Shown in pieces: positions 34,176-43,157 of a stretch of DNA of 64,000 nt (position 1 is the first letter of the stretch; every line of letters starts with the position of its first letter). Origin of the DNA: JBHOQX01 sp042408595 (GTDB lineage Bacteria > Chloroflexota > Chloroflexia > Chloroflexales > Roseiflexaceae); contig JBHOQX010000044.1 of assembly GCA_042408595.1 (NCBI GenBank), positions 7,287 to 71,286 of the forward strand, in the 5' to 3' direction. The translations under genes and the position numbers were made by a program. The notes beneath the pieces are model-generated. The model did no database searches. It was given only the letters and a program-made list of their open reading frames with translations, and was not told where the DNA came from.

Positions 34176-35957
34176 GTGCGACGCCATCTTCGCCTCAACC
34201 TGCTCCTGTTCGCGCTACTGCTCACGCTGGTCGCCGCGCCGCACGCCGGGCTGGCGTCGCCCGGCAGGCCACCCGCCATGCCTGCCGCGCTCGATGCGCG
34301 CCCGCTGGGTCTGAATACCCACCTCGCCAGCCGCTATCCAGATGCAGCGACGATGGCTGTGCCCGCCGCCGCGGCGGCGGAGAGCGGGGCTGGCTGGGCG
34401 CGCGAAGACATCCACTGGTACCGTATCCAGCCGACCCCCGGCACGTGGGACTGGAGCTACACCGACGCGGCATTCCGCGAATTGCTGGCCCGCAACCTCC
34501 AGATCGTCGGCGTGTTGGGCCACCCGCCCGGCTGGGCCACGCCGGAGCCGGGCGACCTGCCCGGTGAGAACTCGTTCTTCGCGCCCGACCCGCAGCGCTT
34601 CGCCGCCTTCGCGCAGGAGGTCGTGCGGCGCTACGGCGCCTATGTCCATCACTGGGAGATCTGGAACGAGCCGGACAACGCGCTCTTCTGGCGCCCGGCG
34701 CCCGACCCGCGGGCCTACGCCGCGCTGCTGGCGCAGACGGCGGCGGCGATCCGGGGCGTGGACCCGCGCGCGACGATCATCCTCGGCGGCATCAACCCGT
34801 TCGACACCGACTTCCTGCGGCAGATCGCCGAGGCCGGCGCCTGGGCGAACTTCGACGTGCTCGCCATCCACCCCTACGTCGATCCGGCCACGCCGGAGGC
34901 CGGGCGGCTGGACGCCGCAGCCGATGGGGTGCGGGCGCTGCTGGCGCGCTATGGCGAGCGCCCGATCTGGGCGACCGAGCTGGGGTGGTCGAGCGGGGCG
35001 AGCGACCGCGGCGAGACGCGGGTAAGCGAGCAGGAGCAGGCCGATTATCTGGTGCGGGCGACGCTGCTGCTGCTGCGGTCGGGCGTCGAGCGGGTGTTCT
35101 GGTATGCGCTGAAGGACGACCCCGGCAACGCCTACGGCCTGGTGCCCTACGGCGCGGGCCGGCTGGACTACAGCGGGCGCAAGCCGGCGTTCCTGGCGTT
35201 TCGCACCTTGGGGCGGGTTCTCGGCGGCGCGCGCCTGGAAGGAATGCGCGATCTGTTCACCCGCACGGTGGCGCTGGACTTCGCCCAACCCGGGGTGTGG
35301 TACCGCGGCGCGGACCAGGCGCGCGGCAGCTTCACGCCGGCCGAGGGGCGCGACGGCCGCCCGGCGATGACGTTGCGCTATACCTTCGCCAGCGTCGGCA
35401 ACGAGTATGTCGCCTTCACCCGCGCCGCGGCCGCGCCGATCGCCGGCCGCCCGGCCGCGCTGGGCCTGTGGGTGAACGGCGACGGCTCCGGCAACACGCT
35501 GAAGCTGCGCCTGCGCGACGCCGAGGGCGAGCTGCTCCAGTTCACCCTCGGCGCGGTCGGCGCGCCCGGCTGGGCCTTTCTGCAGGCCCCGATCACCGGC
35601 GTTGTGCCGGCGTGGGACCGGCTGAGCCCCGGTAACGGGCGGGTGGACTACCCCGTGCATCTGGAGTCGATCGTGCTCGACGACGCGCCGGACAGCTTCA
35701 TCGGCAGTGGGGCGCTCGATGTCGAGGATCTGACGGCGATCAACGGGCCCGAGGCGTATGACATCCAGCTCCGGCGCGGCGATGGGGCGGCGGACGTGCT
35801 GTGGGCCCCGGGCGGGGTGCGGGCGCGGCTGCCGCTCGCCGGGGCGCGGGCACGCATCATCGGGCGGGATGGGGAGGCGCAGGTGTTGCCGCTGAGCGAC
35901 GGCGGGCTGACGCTCGACCTGGGGCCGTCGCCGGTGTATGTGCGTGCGGCCCCTTGA
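34176..35957 (+). CDS. Secreted clan GH-A-like glycosidase (GH5/GH39-like)
   Basis: The signal peptide LRLNLLLFALLLTLVAAPHAGLAS precedes a TIM-barrel of about 350 residues. HHWEIWNEPDNALFW carries the acid/base Glu165, and IWATELGWSS carries the nucleophile Glu268. ILGGINPF, DVLAIHPYV and RVFWYALKDD are strand-end motifs of clan A. The last 200 residues form a beta-rich region (LGLWVNGDGSGNTLKLRLRDAEG...) that resembles a carbohydrate-binding module. It probably hydrolyses a polysaccharide outside the cell; the bond is unknown. GTG 34176 with upstream GGAG is preferred because it starts right at the signal peptide. Confidence 0.85.
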   Translation: MRRHLRLNLLLFALLLTLVAAPHAGLASPGRPPAMPAALDARPLGLNTHLASRYPDAATMAVPAAAAAESGAGWAREDIHWYRIQPTPGTWDWSYTDAAFRELLARNLQIVGVLGHPPGWATPEPGDLPGENSFFAPDPQRFAAFAQEVVRRYGAYVHHWEIWNEPDNALFWRPAPDPRAYAALLAQTAAAIRGVDPRATIILGGINPFDTDFLRQIAEAGAWANFDVLAIHPYVDPATPEAGRLDAAADGVRALLARYGERPIWATELGWSSGASDRGETRVSEQEQADYLVRATLLLLRSGVERVFWYALKDDPGNAYGLVPYGAGRLDYSGRKPAFLAFRTLGRVLGGARLEGMRDLFTRTVALDFAQPGVWYRGADQARGSFTPAEGRDGRPAMTLRYTFASVGNEYVAFTRAAAAPIAGRPAALGLWVNGDGSGNTLKLRLRDAEGELLQFTLGAVGAPGWAFLQAPITGVVPAWDRLSPGNGRVDYPVHLESIVLDDAPDSFIGSGALDVEDLTAINGPEAYDIQLRRGDGAADVLWAPGGVRARLPLAGARARIIGRDGEAQVLPLSDGGLTLDLGPSPVYVRAAP

Positions 35958-35983
35958 TTCCAGGGCGATGTTGCCCGCGCGTG

Positions 35984-36040
35984 GCATGCCGGGCAGAGGA
36001 TGGGCGAGCGTTCTCCGTCACGGTTGCCCACCCGGCATGC
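35984..36040. other. Inverted repeat in the gap after the glycosidase gene
   Basis: GCATGCCGGG (35984-35993) and CCCGGCATGC (36031-36040) are exact inverted copies. TGGGC/GCCCA pair inside the loop, giving a bulged long hairpin 27 bp after the stop; it may terminate the gene. In the rest of 35958-36479 I see only a TATAAT (36442-36447) ahead of the next gene. Confidence 0.5.
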
Positions 36041-36479
36041 TACGCCATCGGCGCGCAGAATCACCTCTCAGAACCTCCACCTGGCCGTGCAGCTCCTCGG
36101 GCGCGAGGACCTCAGACGTAGATACATCAGAGCGATGTCGGCAACTGTGAGACGCGAGTCCGCTACGTGCGGGCGGCCGCCGCGAGTGTCGGGCGTCATG
36201 ACGATGTATCGATCACGGGCGACCGCCATGGCTGGCTCCGGGGCCTAGTGCAATTGCAGATTGTTGAGTGCGCTTGAAGGGACTGCAATGCCGATGCGAT
36301 GCAATCATTCAATCGTGCACACACTGCTGCCTGCTTCAGCGCCAGGAGAAGCATTGCGACCATCGACGCAACGCTCACAACGAGCATACCAGATCGCCGC
36401 GCCCCTCCTCCGGCGCCTCCGGTACACTTGCCCCGGCATGCTATAATCTTCCCCACCGGAGGAAGGCCCCGGGCCGACA

Positions 36480-37574
36480 GTGATCGCCCTGGCCGCAGCG
36501 CCTATGTTCGACCGTACCCTCTGGCGGCGCGCCATCGCGCGGCGCCTCGGCGACTTTGCCCGCAACCCACGGCAGGAGATCCAGCTCGCCGGCGCGCCGA
36601 GCGTGCTCGGCTACCTGCTGACGCAAACCCTTGCACCGTTCCTCGAGACCTTCCAGCAGGAGCCGATCGCCGCCGTGCTCGCGCTGGCGGAGATCACACG
36701 CGGCCCCGGCGCGGACCAGATCGTCCGCCGGGCGACACGCATCCAGTACCAGTCCGCGCCGCAGGTAGACCGCGAACTGCGCGCCAGCCGCGAGTTGCGC
36801 GCCGCCGCCGAGCACCTGCTGGTGGAGTTGCAGACGATCCCGCTGGTGCGGCAGCAGCTCAATAGCACGCACGAGAGCTGGCTGCGTGCCGCGCTGGAGC
36901 GCGAACTGGACGCGTTTCCCGGTGAGTTCGCACAGCTCCGGCGCGTGGTGCGCGACCCGGCGTGGCAAGCGCGCTTCGAAGCGCTGCGGGCGCTGCGCGG
37001 CCGCCAGGGGCACTACACTCCCGCCGATCTGGTGCTGATCCACGACGGCCTGGGCGACAGCGCGGCCCACGTGCGGGCGGCCGCCGCCCGCGCGCTCGGC
37101 AGTTTCGCCGGCGCGCCGCCGCCGCTGCTGGTGAAGACGCTCGTCCGCACCGCGCTGCACGATAGCGACGCCGAGACGCGCTTCGCCGGGGCACGGGCGC
37201 TTGGGCAGCTCCGGGCGCATATCACCACGCCGCACCTGCTCGACCAGCTCTCGGCCGGCCTGTTCGACGAGGACAGTTTCGTGCGCTCGGCAGCCGCGCT
37301 CGCGCTGGGCCAGCTCGGCGCGTACGCCGGCGCGCCACTGCTGGTGCGCAACCTCACCCGCCTGCTGGACGATCCCGACCCCTACGCGCGCGAAGCGGCC
37401 GCCCGGGCGCTCGGCGAGATCGGTGCGGCCGCCGCGACGCCCGAGGTGCTCGCCGCGCTGGCGCGGGCCGCAGAAAGCGACGAGGTCGCCGTGCACGAGG
37501 CCGCAACCGACGCCCTGGCGCGGCTGCGCGAGACCAACAGCCAGGCATCGCGACAGATCGAGGTCTCGGCGTAG
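36480..37574 (+). CDS. HEAT-repeat protein
   Basis: The N-terminal 170 residues are alpha-helical with no recognised domain. From about residue 175 there are four to five HEAT/PBS-lyase-type repeats, each like D-x-x-x-x-V-R-x-A-A-A-x-A-L-G-x-[FLI] (AHVRAAAARALGSF, AETRFAGARALGQL, SFVRSAAALALGQL, PYAREAAARALGEI). Such solenoids bind other proteins. GTG 36480 is chosen because GGAGGAAGG lies upstream and TATAAT is about 30 bp before it; ATG 36504 lacks a ribosome site. It stands alone and the partner is unknown. Confidence 0.8.
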   Translation: MIALAAAPMFDRTLWRRAIARRLGDFARNPRQEIQLAGAPSVLGYLLTQTLAPFLETFQQEPIAAVLALAEITRGPGADQIVRRATRIQYQSAPQVDRELRASRELRAAAEHLLVELQTIPLVRQQLNSTHESWLRAALERELDAFPGEFAQLRRVVRDPAWQARFEALRALRGRQGHYTPADLVLIHDGLGDSAAHVRAAAARALGSFAGAPPPLLVKTLVRTALHDSDAETRFAGARALGQLRAHITTPHLLDQLSAGLFDEDSFVRSAAALALGQLGAYAGAPLLVRNLTRLLDDPDPYAREAAARALGEIGAAAATPEVLAALARAAESDEVAVHEAATDALARLRETNSQASRQIEVSA

Positions 37575-37639
37575 GGCTTGCGGCGAGGCCCCGGCGAACC
37601 GCAGGCGGCGGGATCCGGCGCGCCTCCCCGGATCCGGGA

Positions 37640-38407
37640 TCACCGCTTCGCCGTGTCATCTCGCCGCTGCCGCGCCGCCTCGACCAGCCCCTCGAACACT
37701 CCCCTCCAGCGCGGATCGGCCTCCTGCCAGAGTTCCTCTGGGTGGCACTGCAGCCCGACCAGGAACCCCGGCCCGCTCCCCTCGACCGCTTCGATCACTC
37801 CGTCCGGCGCGCGGCCGACAACCCGCAGACCCGGCGCGACATCGCGCAGGGCCTGGTGATGAAAGGTATTGACCGGCACCTCGGTCGCGCCCAGGCGCGC
37901 CGCCAGCCAGGAATCCGGCTCGAGCAGCAGCGGGTGCGCCTGGTGCGCGCGGTCGGGCGCGGCGCGCGAGGCGTAGTGATCGAGCGCGTCCGGCACCTCC
38001 GACGGGATGTCCTGCCAGAGCGTGCCGCCGAGCGCGACATTCAGCACCTGTGCGCCGCGGCAGATGCCGAGGAGCGGTGTGCCGTCCGCGGCAGCGCGCC
38101 GGGCGAGCGCCAGTTCCACAGCATCGCGCAGCGGATCGACCGCGCCGAGCCGCGGGTGCGGAGCCTGCCCGAAGTGGGCCGGGTCCACATCCCCGCCGCC
38201 GGCGAGCAGCAGCCCATCGGCCTGCCGCGCGTACCATTCGAGCACCGCGGCGTCGCGCGTGAGCGGGATGATCAGCGGGATGCCGCCGGTCGCCTCGACC
38301 GCCGCCAGGTACTGCTCGCCGATCCCGGCGATGACTGTGGCGGGGCCGCGCTCATAGCGGCTGGCGACAATGCCGATGATGGGGGACGTCAAGCTTTGTT
38401 CTGCCAT
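37640..38407 (-). CDS. Class-I glutamine amidotransferase-like hydrolase (peptidase C26, PuuD-like)
   Basis: This 255-residue protein has IIGIVAS, the DGLLLAGGGDVDPAHFG loop and nucleophile Cys in LLGICRGAQVLNVALGGTLWQDI. The His-Glu pair lies in LVGLQCHPEELW. These are the signatures of gamma-glutamyl-gamma-aminobutyrate hydrolases and related C26 peptidases, which cleave gamma-glutamyl amides in the cytosol. GAGAGGGAG stands before ATG 38407; the frame continues upstream to 39349 without family similarity. No polyamine or puu genes are nearby, so the natural substrate is not known. Confidence 0.9.
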   Translation of the reverse strand: MAEQSLTSPIIGIVASRYERGPATVIAGIGEQYLAAVEATGGIPLIIPLTRDAAVLEWYARQADGLLLAGGGDVDPAHFGQAPHPRLGAVDPLRDAVELALARRAAADGTPLLGICRGAQVLNVALGGTLWQDIPSEVPDALDHYASRAAPDRAHQAHPLLLEPDSWLAARLGATEVPVNTFHHQALRDVAPGLRVVGRAPDGVIEAVEGSGPGFLVGLQCHPEELWQEADPRWRGVFEGLVEAARQRRDDTAKR

Positions 38408-38514
38408 GCTCCCTCTCCACGGCCAGGCATCGCGCAGCCCCTTGCGCCGCCGAAGGCGGGCACGGGCACAGGCGCGCCCCACGACCTGCCATCCATTCCA
38501 GCGCGCATGCCCGG

Positions 38515-39306
38515 CTAGCCGGTCGAAGCCGTCGCGTGGCCATCCTGATCTGTCAGCACCGCCCATAGGAAGAGCGGCACAGCCGTCAGAATCCGCCGCC
38601 AGCGGCCCGGCTGGCGCAGCAGCCGATAGAGCCATTCCAGCCCCAGGCGGCGCAGCCACGCCGGCGCACGTGGCACCACGCCCGCCAGGTAGTCGAACGC
38701 GCCGCCGACGCCGATCGCGACCGGCACCCGCAGCACGGGCTGGTTGCGGGCGATCCAGAGATCCTGGGCCGGGTGGCCGTAGGCGACAAGCAGCACATCG
38801 GGCCGGGCGGCGGCGATCCGCGCGCGGATGGAGGCTTCGTCGGCGGGGCGCGGCGAGCCGGCATAGCACCCGGCAATGCACAGGCCGGGGGCGCGCGCCT
38901 GAAGCGCGGCGGCGGCGCGCTCGGCCACACCGGGGGCCGCCCCGAGCAGAAAGACCGACCAGCCGCGCCGCGCGCCCTCTTCCGCGATGCGGGCGACTAA
39001 CTCGACGCCGGTGACCCGCCCCCGCAGCGGCTCGCCGCGCCAGCGCGCCGCCAGCAGCAGCCCGAAGCCATCCGGCGTCGCCAGGTCGGCCGCGGCCAGC
39101 ACGCGGCGGAAGGCGCTGTTGCGCCGCGCCTCCATCACGAACTCCGGGTTGATTGTGACGACATGGTGCGGCCCGCCCGCCGCGATAAACCCGGCGATCC
39201 GGCGGATCGCCTCCCCTTCGGTCACGTCGTCCACAGCGACGCCGAGGATGTGGACGCGTCGGCGGACTGGGGGGTCGGCTGGGGCAGGCAGGGAGCGCTC
39301 GGTCAT
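38515..39306 (-). CDS. WecG/TagA/CpsF-family glycosyltransferase
   Basis: The family (GT26) transfers ManNAc-type sugars to lipid-linked intermediates in wall or capsule synthesis. Motifs in order are ILGVAVDDVTEGEAI, TINPEFVMEAR, ADLATPDGFGLLLAAR, RVTGVELVARI, VFLLGAAPGV and DVLLVAYGHPAQDLWIARN. VAIGVGGAFDYLAGVVPRAPAW and GLEWLYRLLRQPGRWRR complete the set. ATG 39306 is chosen; GTG 39321 is possible. It is separated by about 110 bp from the amidotransferase gene. Confidence 0.92.
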   Translation of the reverse strand: MTERSLPAPADPPVRRRVHILGVAVDDVTEGEAIRRIAGFIAAGGPHHVVTINPEFVMEARRNSAFRRVLAAADLATPDGFGLLLAARWRGEPLRGRVTGVELVARIAEEGARRGWSVFLLGAAPGVAERAAAALQARAPGLCIAGCYAGSPRPADEASIRARIAAARPDVLLVAYGHPAQDLWIARNQPVLRVPVAIGVGGAFDYLAGVVPRAPAWLRRLGLEWLYRLLRQPGRWRRILTAVPLFLWAVLTDQDGHATASTG

Positions 39307-39407
39307 AGCTTCGCTCGGCACGGGCGGCTGGCGCGCGCCAGTATAGCACAGGTTATAATGATGGCAGCGCGCGGCGCGGGCCGCGCCAGGAGCGAGGAAC
39401 GCGTCGC

Positions 39408-39593
39408 ATGAAGGCTTCCGACTCGCCAGAGCGCCGCATCAAATTCGGCTGTACATGGGCGCTCGCGCTGCTACTGGTGATCATCCCCATCGCCTATGTC
39501 GAAAGCGGCTGGTCGCCGATGACCTTTGTGCTGATCGGCCTGGCCGTTTTTGCGATTGTGATCCTTGTGCTGGTGAACCTACCGCAGCGCTAA
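39408..39593 (+). CDS. Small two-helix membrane protein
   Basis: This 61-residue protein has a polar start (KASDSPERRIKFG), a first helix (CTWALALLLVIIPIAYV), a short SGWSP turn and a second helix (TFVLIGLAVFAIVILVLV), ending LPQR. AGGAG lies about 15 bp upstream. The function is unknown. The compact layout and lack of polar residues in the helices argue that it is really translated. Confidence 0.6.
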   Translation: MKASDSPERRIKFGCTWALALLLVIIPIAYVESGWSPMTFVLIGLAVFAIVILVLVNLPQR

Positions 39594-39656
39594 GCGAAGG
39601 GGCGCCGTCACGCCATTAGCCCGGCCTTGTGCTGCATCACATCAGAGGAGGGTTGC

Positions 39657-40406
39657 GTGATCCGAAGCATCGACCACATCGTGATTCTGGTGCGGGAGCT
39701 GGAGACGGCGATTGCCGACTACACCGCGCTCGGCTTCACCGTCGCGCCCGGCGGCGAGCACACCGGCGGGGCGACCCACAACGCGCTGGTGGCCTTCGCC
39801 GATGGGAGCTACCTGGAGTTGATCGCCTTTCGCCGCGAAGCCCCGGACCATCATTGGTGGCCGAAGACCGCCGCCGGGCCGGGGCTGATCGATTACGCCC
39901 TGCTGCCGGACGATATCGCCGCCGATGTGGCCGCCGCCCGCGAGCGAGGGTTGGACATCGCGGGGCCGATCGACGGCGGGCGGGTGCGACCCGACGGCGT
40001 GCGGATCGCCTGGCAGACCGCCCGGCCGCTCGCACCGGAGCTGCCGTTCCTCTGCGCAGATGTCACCCCGCGCGATCTGCGCGTTCCATCCGGCAGGTTC
40101 GCCGAGCACCCGTGCGGCGCGATCGGGATCGCCAGCCTGAGCGTCGCCGTGGCGGATCTTGCGGCGAGCGCCGCACGCTACCGGGCGCTGCTCGGGGTGG
40201 ATGCCGCTGACTCCGAGGCTTCCTTCCGTCTGAACGAAGCGCAGATTCTGCTGGTCAACGGCGGCGCTGGCGATGCCGCCGAGCAGCTTGCCTCCCGCGG
40301 CCAGGGGCCGATGGCCCTCGCGCTGCGCGTTCCGGGGCTGTCCACCCCCCGCACCCTCGATCGCGATCAGGCCCATGGCGCGCGTCTGATGCTTGTGCCG
40401 GCGTAG
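39657..40406 (+). CDS. VOC-superfamily (glyoxalase-like) protein
   Basis: The 249-residue protein starts IRSIDHIVILVRELETAIADYTALGF, the classic beta-alpha-beta opening of a VOC domain. NALVAFADGSYLELIAF and a second half with IGIASLSVAVADLAASAARYRALLG follow, so two VOC modules are joined. This is the layout of the Glyoxalase_3 group. The His of DHIV and Glu of YLELI could bind metal. GTG 39657 is chosen because GAGGAGGG lies just upstream. The substrate is unknown. Confidence 0.82.
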   Translation: MIRSIDHIVILVRELETAIADYTALGFTVAPGGEHTGGATHNALVAFADGSYLELIAFRREAPDHHWWPKTAAGPGLIDYALLPDDIAADVAAARERGLDIAGPIDGGRVRPDGVRIAWQTARPLAPELPFLCADVTPRDLRVPSGRFAEHPCGAIGIASLSVAVADLAASAARYRALLGVDAADSEASFRLNEAQILLVNGGAGDAAEQLASRGQGPMALALRVPGLSTPRTLDRDQAHGARLMLVPA

Positions 40407-40429
40407 CGCGCGTTCGGCACAGGGGCCTG

Positions 40430-40597
40430 TGGAATGAATAATAATAATGATGAGCGCCTGGTCTGACCGCCTGGCCGGTTCGGGATTGCAGATCGCAGAT
40501 TGGAGTCTGACGTCTGGCTCCTGGCTTCGCCTCCTGACCGTCTGACTTGTGGCTTTTGACCGTCTGACGGTCTGGCGTTCTGGCCCCCGCCGCCACG
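40430..40597. repeat. Low-complexity dispersed repeat tract abutting the activator gene
   Basis: Variants of GATTGCAGATCGCAGATTG, GTCTGAC and CTGACCGTCTGAC are repeated several times. Similar short pieces occur near 48412-48430 and 51180-51215. The tract ends within a few bases of the stop codon of the sigma54 activator. Confidence 0.6.
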
Positions 40598-41953
40598 TCA
40601 GCCAAGGTCCTTCGGCGAGACGCCGAGCAAACGGGCCGCTGCCTCGCGATCGCCCCGGCTGCGCTCCATCGCCAGGCGGATCAGGCGGCTGCGTACCGCA
40701 CCAAGCATGCCCTCCAGGGTGCCGCCCTGGTCGAGCAGCTGGCCAAGGGCCGAGTCGAGCCGCGGGCTATCGGCGGACGTCTCGGCCAGATGCAGGTGGT
40801 CGACGCTGACGAGCTGGCCCTGCGCCAGCACGATCGCCCGTTCGATCGAATTTTCGAGTTGGCGGACATTGCCCGGCCAGTCGTAGTCGAGCAGCAGCTC
40901 CATCGCCGCGTCGGTGATCCGCGGCGTCTGTCCGTCGCGCAGGCGGTGCTTGTGCAAGAAATGCTGCACCAGCAGCGGAATATCGTCCTTGCGCTCGCGC
41001 AACGGCGGCATGTGAATGTTGATCACATTCAGGCGATAGTAGAGATCATCGCGGAAGGCGCCGCTGGCGACCTCGGCCAGCAGGTCGCGGTTGGTTGCCG
41101 TGATCAGGCGCACATCAACCTTCACCGGCGTGTTCCCGCCGACGCGGGTGAGCGTGCGCTCCTGGAGGACGCGCAGCAGCTTCTTCTGGGTCGAGTGGCT
41201 GATATCGCCGATCTCGTCCAGGAAGAGTGTCCCCTTCTGCGCCTGCTCGAACAGCCCCTTGCGCTGGGCCAGCGCTCCGGTGAAGGCGCCTTTCTCATGG
41301 CCAAACAATTCGCTCTCCAGCAGCGTCTCCGGCAGCGCGGCACAGTTGACGGCGATGAACGGCGCCTCGCGCCGCGGCGAGGTACGGTGCAGCACCTGCG
41401 CCACCAGCTCCTTGCCGGTGCCGCTTTCACCGGTGATCAGCACGGTGGCGTCGCTGCTGGCCACCCGTCCGATCATCTTATAGACCTGCTGCATGGCCGG
41501 GCTACGCCCGATCATGGTATCGCGCGGGTTGAGATTGACCTGCTGCTCCAGGGCGTGCACCCGGCGCGTGAGGCGGCGGTGCTCGATCGCCCGCTGCACT
41601 ACCACCAGCACCTCGTCCAGGTCGAGCGGCTTGGTGATATAGTCGTACGCTCCGTGTTGGATGGCCTCGATCGTGACGGCGGAGGAGTCGTCGGCGGTGA
41701 TGATGAGCACCGGCAGGTCCATCCCCTTGGCGCGGAGCTGTTGCAGCAGTGCCAAGCCGCCCGGCTCCGGCATGCGGATATCGAGAATCGCCAGGTCCGG
41801 CTCGTCGCTGGTGATCGCTTGGAGCGCCTCCAGACCCGAGCCGGCCTCGCGCACGGTGGCGCCCGCGTCTTCGAGAAGGTCGCGCAGAACCTGCCGGATG
41901 CTCGGCTCGTCGTCGGCGATCAGGATACTGCTTCCGCCAAGTTCTTGTGCCAT
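40598..41953 (-). CDS. NtrC-family sigma54-dependent response regulator with a shortened DNA-binding end
   Basis: The receiver domain (residues about 9-125) has the acidic pair Asp14-Asp15, phospho-acceptor Asp58 and Lys108. The AAA+ domain has Walker A GESGTGKE (175-182), the sigma54-contacting loop GAFTGA (222-227), Walker B LFLDEIG and the arginine finger region. It ends in a Fis-type helix-turn-helix that stops early at RLLGVSPKDLG, inside the recognition helix; relatives usually carry about ten more residues. The stop codon abuts a repeat tract. It should activate sigma54 promoters after phosphorylation, and such a promoter lies about 480 bp upstream, pointing away. The cognate kinase is not adjacent. 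Confidence 0.92.
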   Translation of the reverse strand: MAQELGGSSILIADDEPSIRQVLRDLLEDAGATVREAGSGLEALQAITSDEPDLAILDIRMPEPGGLALLQQLRAKGMDLPVLIITADDSSAVTIEAIQHGAYDYITKPLDLDEVLVVVQRAIEHRRLTRRVHALEQQVNLNPRDTMIGRSPAMQQVYKMIGRVASSDATVLITGESGTGKELVAQVLHRTSPRREAPFIAVNCAALPETLLESELFGHEKGAFTGALAQRKGLFEQAQKGTLFLDEIGDISHSTQKKLLRVLQERTLTRVGGNTPVKVDVRLITATNRDLLAEVASGAFRDDLYYRLNVINIHMPPLRERKDDIPLLVQHFLHKHRLRDGQTPRITDAAMELLLDYDWPGNVRQLENSIERAIVLAQGQLVSVDHLHLAETSADSPRLDSALGQLLDQGGTLEGMLGAVRSRLIRLAMERSRGDREAAARLLGVSPKDLG

Positions 41954-42433
41954 AGCGTATCCGTGCGACTACCGTTCCGGCGCAGCACACCGGCGCCCCG
42001 GAACACCGTGAGTCACCGCCGTATCGTGAGTCGACGAGGAGAGCACCGGTACCGAACGATCCGATGGCGGTATTATACCATTTCCATAGGGCGTTCCCGT
42101 CCGATAGGGTGCGCCATATGGCGCTGCTCATTGTACGTTGTCAGTGGAAGGCTCACGTGGTCGCTCCCGTGCAGGCCCATACCCCCTGGCCCGGCCTAGC
42201 GGGGGTATGTTTGGCGCTTACCAGGCGCCAGCACGGCCCCCAGCTCTTGCTCCCTCTTCCAATCCGGGAGAGGGGGGACAGGGGGTGAGGGCCGCGGACT
42301 CGCCGGCCGAGGCGGCAAAAAAACCTACCCCTGTAAGCCTGGCCCCGCCTGCGGGAAAACGGGGAGGGAATACGGACGTGCGGCCACGCAACCCCACCGC
42401 ACCGTGAACTGACAAAGTCGCGTTCACGTGTCC
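41954..42433. promoter_or_regulatory. Divergent control region with palindrome and repeat-like sequence
   Basis: GCGCCATATGGCGC at 42111-42124 is a perfect 14-bp palindrome and could be an activator site. On the minus strand TATAAT at about 42077-42072 could serve the activator gene. From about 42235 to 42300 the sequence resembles GGGAGAGGGG-type intergenic repeats. No gene is supported. Confidence 0.4.
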
Positions 42434-42449
42434 TGGCACGCCCCTTGCT
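42434..42449 (+). promoter_or_regulatory. Sigma54 (-24/-12) promoter
   Basis: TGGCACGCCCCTTGCT matches the sigma54 consensus TGGCACG-N4-TTGCW at every defined base, with exactly 10 bp between GG and GC. It faces the receiver gene at 42700, so the transcript would have a leader of about 240 nt. The divergent neighbour encodes a GAFTGA activator. Confidence 0.78.
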
Positions 42450-42699
42450 ATCCTGGAAGGTAGAAACATCCTTATGACAGCGGCGGTCATGTGCAGTCTG
42501 CCATGTCGAGAGACACGCAGTCATCCTCCCCCACGCCGCGCTCTTGTTCCCCGGCTGCCAGCAGGCAGCCTTTCCTCATGGATGGAGGGATCGACAAAGC
42601 ATCTCGACAGGCGAGATGAGCAGGAGCACGGTTGATTTGCACCCGGCGCGGTCTGACGCTACAATATGTCGCTCGTTTCGCTACAACAGGCGGTGCCTT

Positions 42700-43152
42700 A
42701 TGGCAAACAAGAAGAAAAAGCGTGTCACGGTGGTCAACGATCACCCCGAGTTCCTCAATCTAATGGTGGAGTTCCTGACAGACGAGGGGTACGACGTCAC
42801 ACCGATTCCGAAGCACCAGGGCGCGTTTGAGCAGATCAAAGCGGATCTGCCTGATATCATCGTCTGCGACCTCCTGTTTGACAACACGCCCGCCGGCTGG
42901 GCATTGCTTGACATGCTGTATCTTGACCCGGTCACCCGCGCCGTGCCGGTCATCCTCTGCACCGCGGCCACGCGTCAGGTGCAAGAGATCGCGCCTTCGC
43001 TTGCCGGTAAGGGCATCCTCTGGCTTGAGAAGCCGTTCGAGCTGGAGTCGCTGCTGGCCTTGCTTGAGGGGATCGACAGCAACCCGGTGGTGCAGTTGCG
43101 CCGCGGCCAGGCGGCGGAGGGCGGCCCTGGGACCGGCGCGAAAAAGGAATGA
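42700..43152 (+). CDS. Stand-alone receiver-domain protein
   Basis: The 150-residue protein starts MANKKKKRVTVVNDHPEFLN and has a receiver fold of about 120 residues. VVCDLLFD-type phospho-acceptor Asp (IIVCDLLFD), Thr in ILCTAA and Lys in WLEKPFE are present; the first acidic pair is reduced to VNDH. A short polar tail ends GTGAKKE. No output domain is attached, so it probably acts by binding another protein. It lies downstream of the sigma54 promoter. ATG 42700 starts the conserved domain. Confidence 0.83.
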   Translation: MANKKKKRVTVVNDHPEFLNLMVEFLTDEGYDVTPIPKHQGAFEQIKADLPDIIVCDLLFDNTPAGWALLDMLYLDPVTRAVPVILCTAATRQVQEIAPSLAGKGILWLEKPFELESLLALLEGIDSNPVVQLRRGQAAEGGPGTGAKKE

Positions 43153-43157
43153 TCAAG

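Noticed and set aside
38408..39349. Upstream extension of the C26 hydrolase frame
   Set aside because: The extra 314 residues are antisense-like Arg/Ala sequence overlapping the WecG-type gene; a good ribosome site marks 38407 instead.
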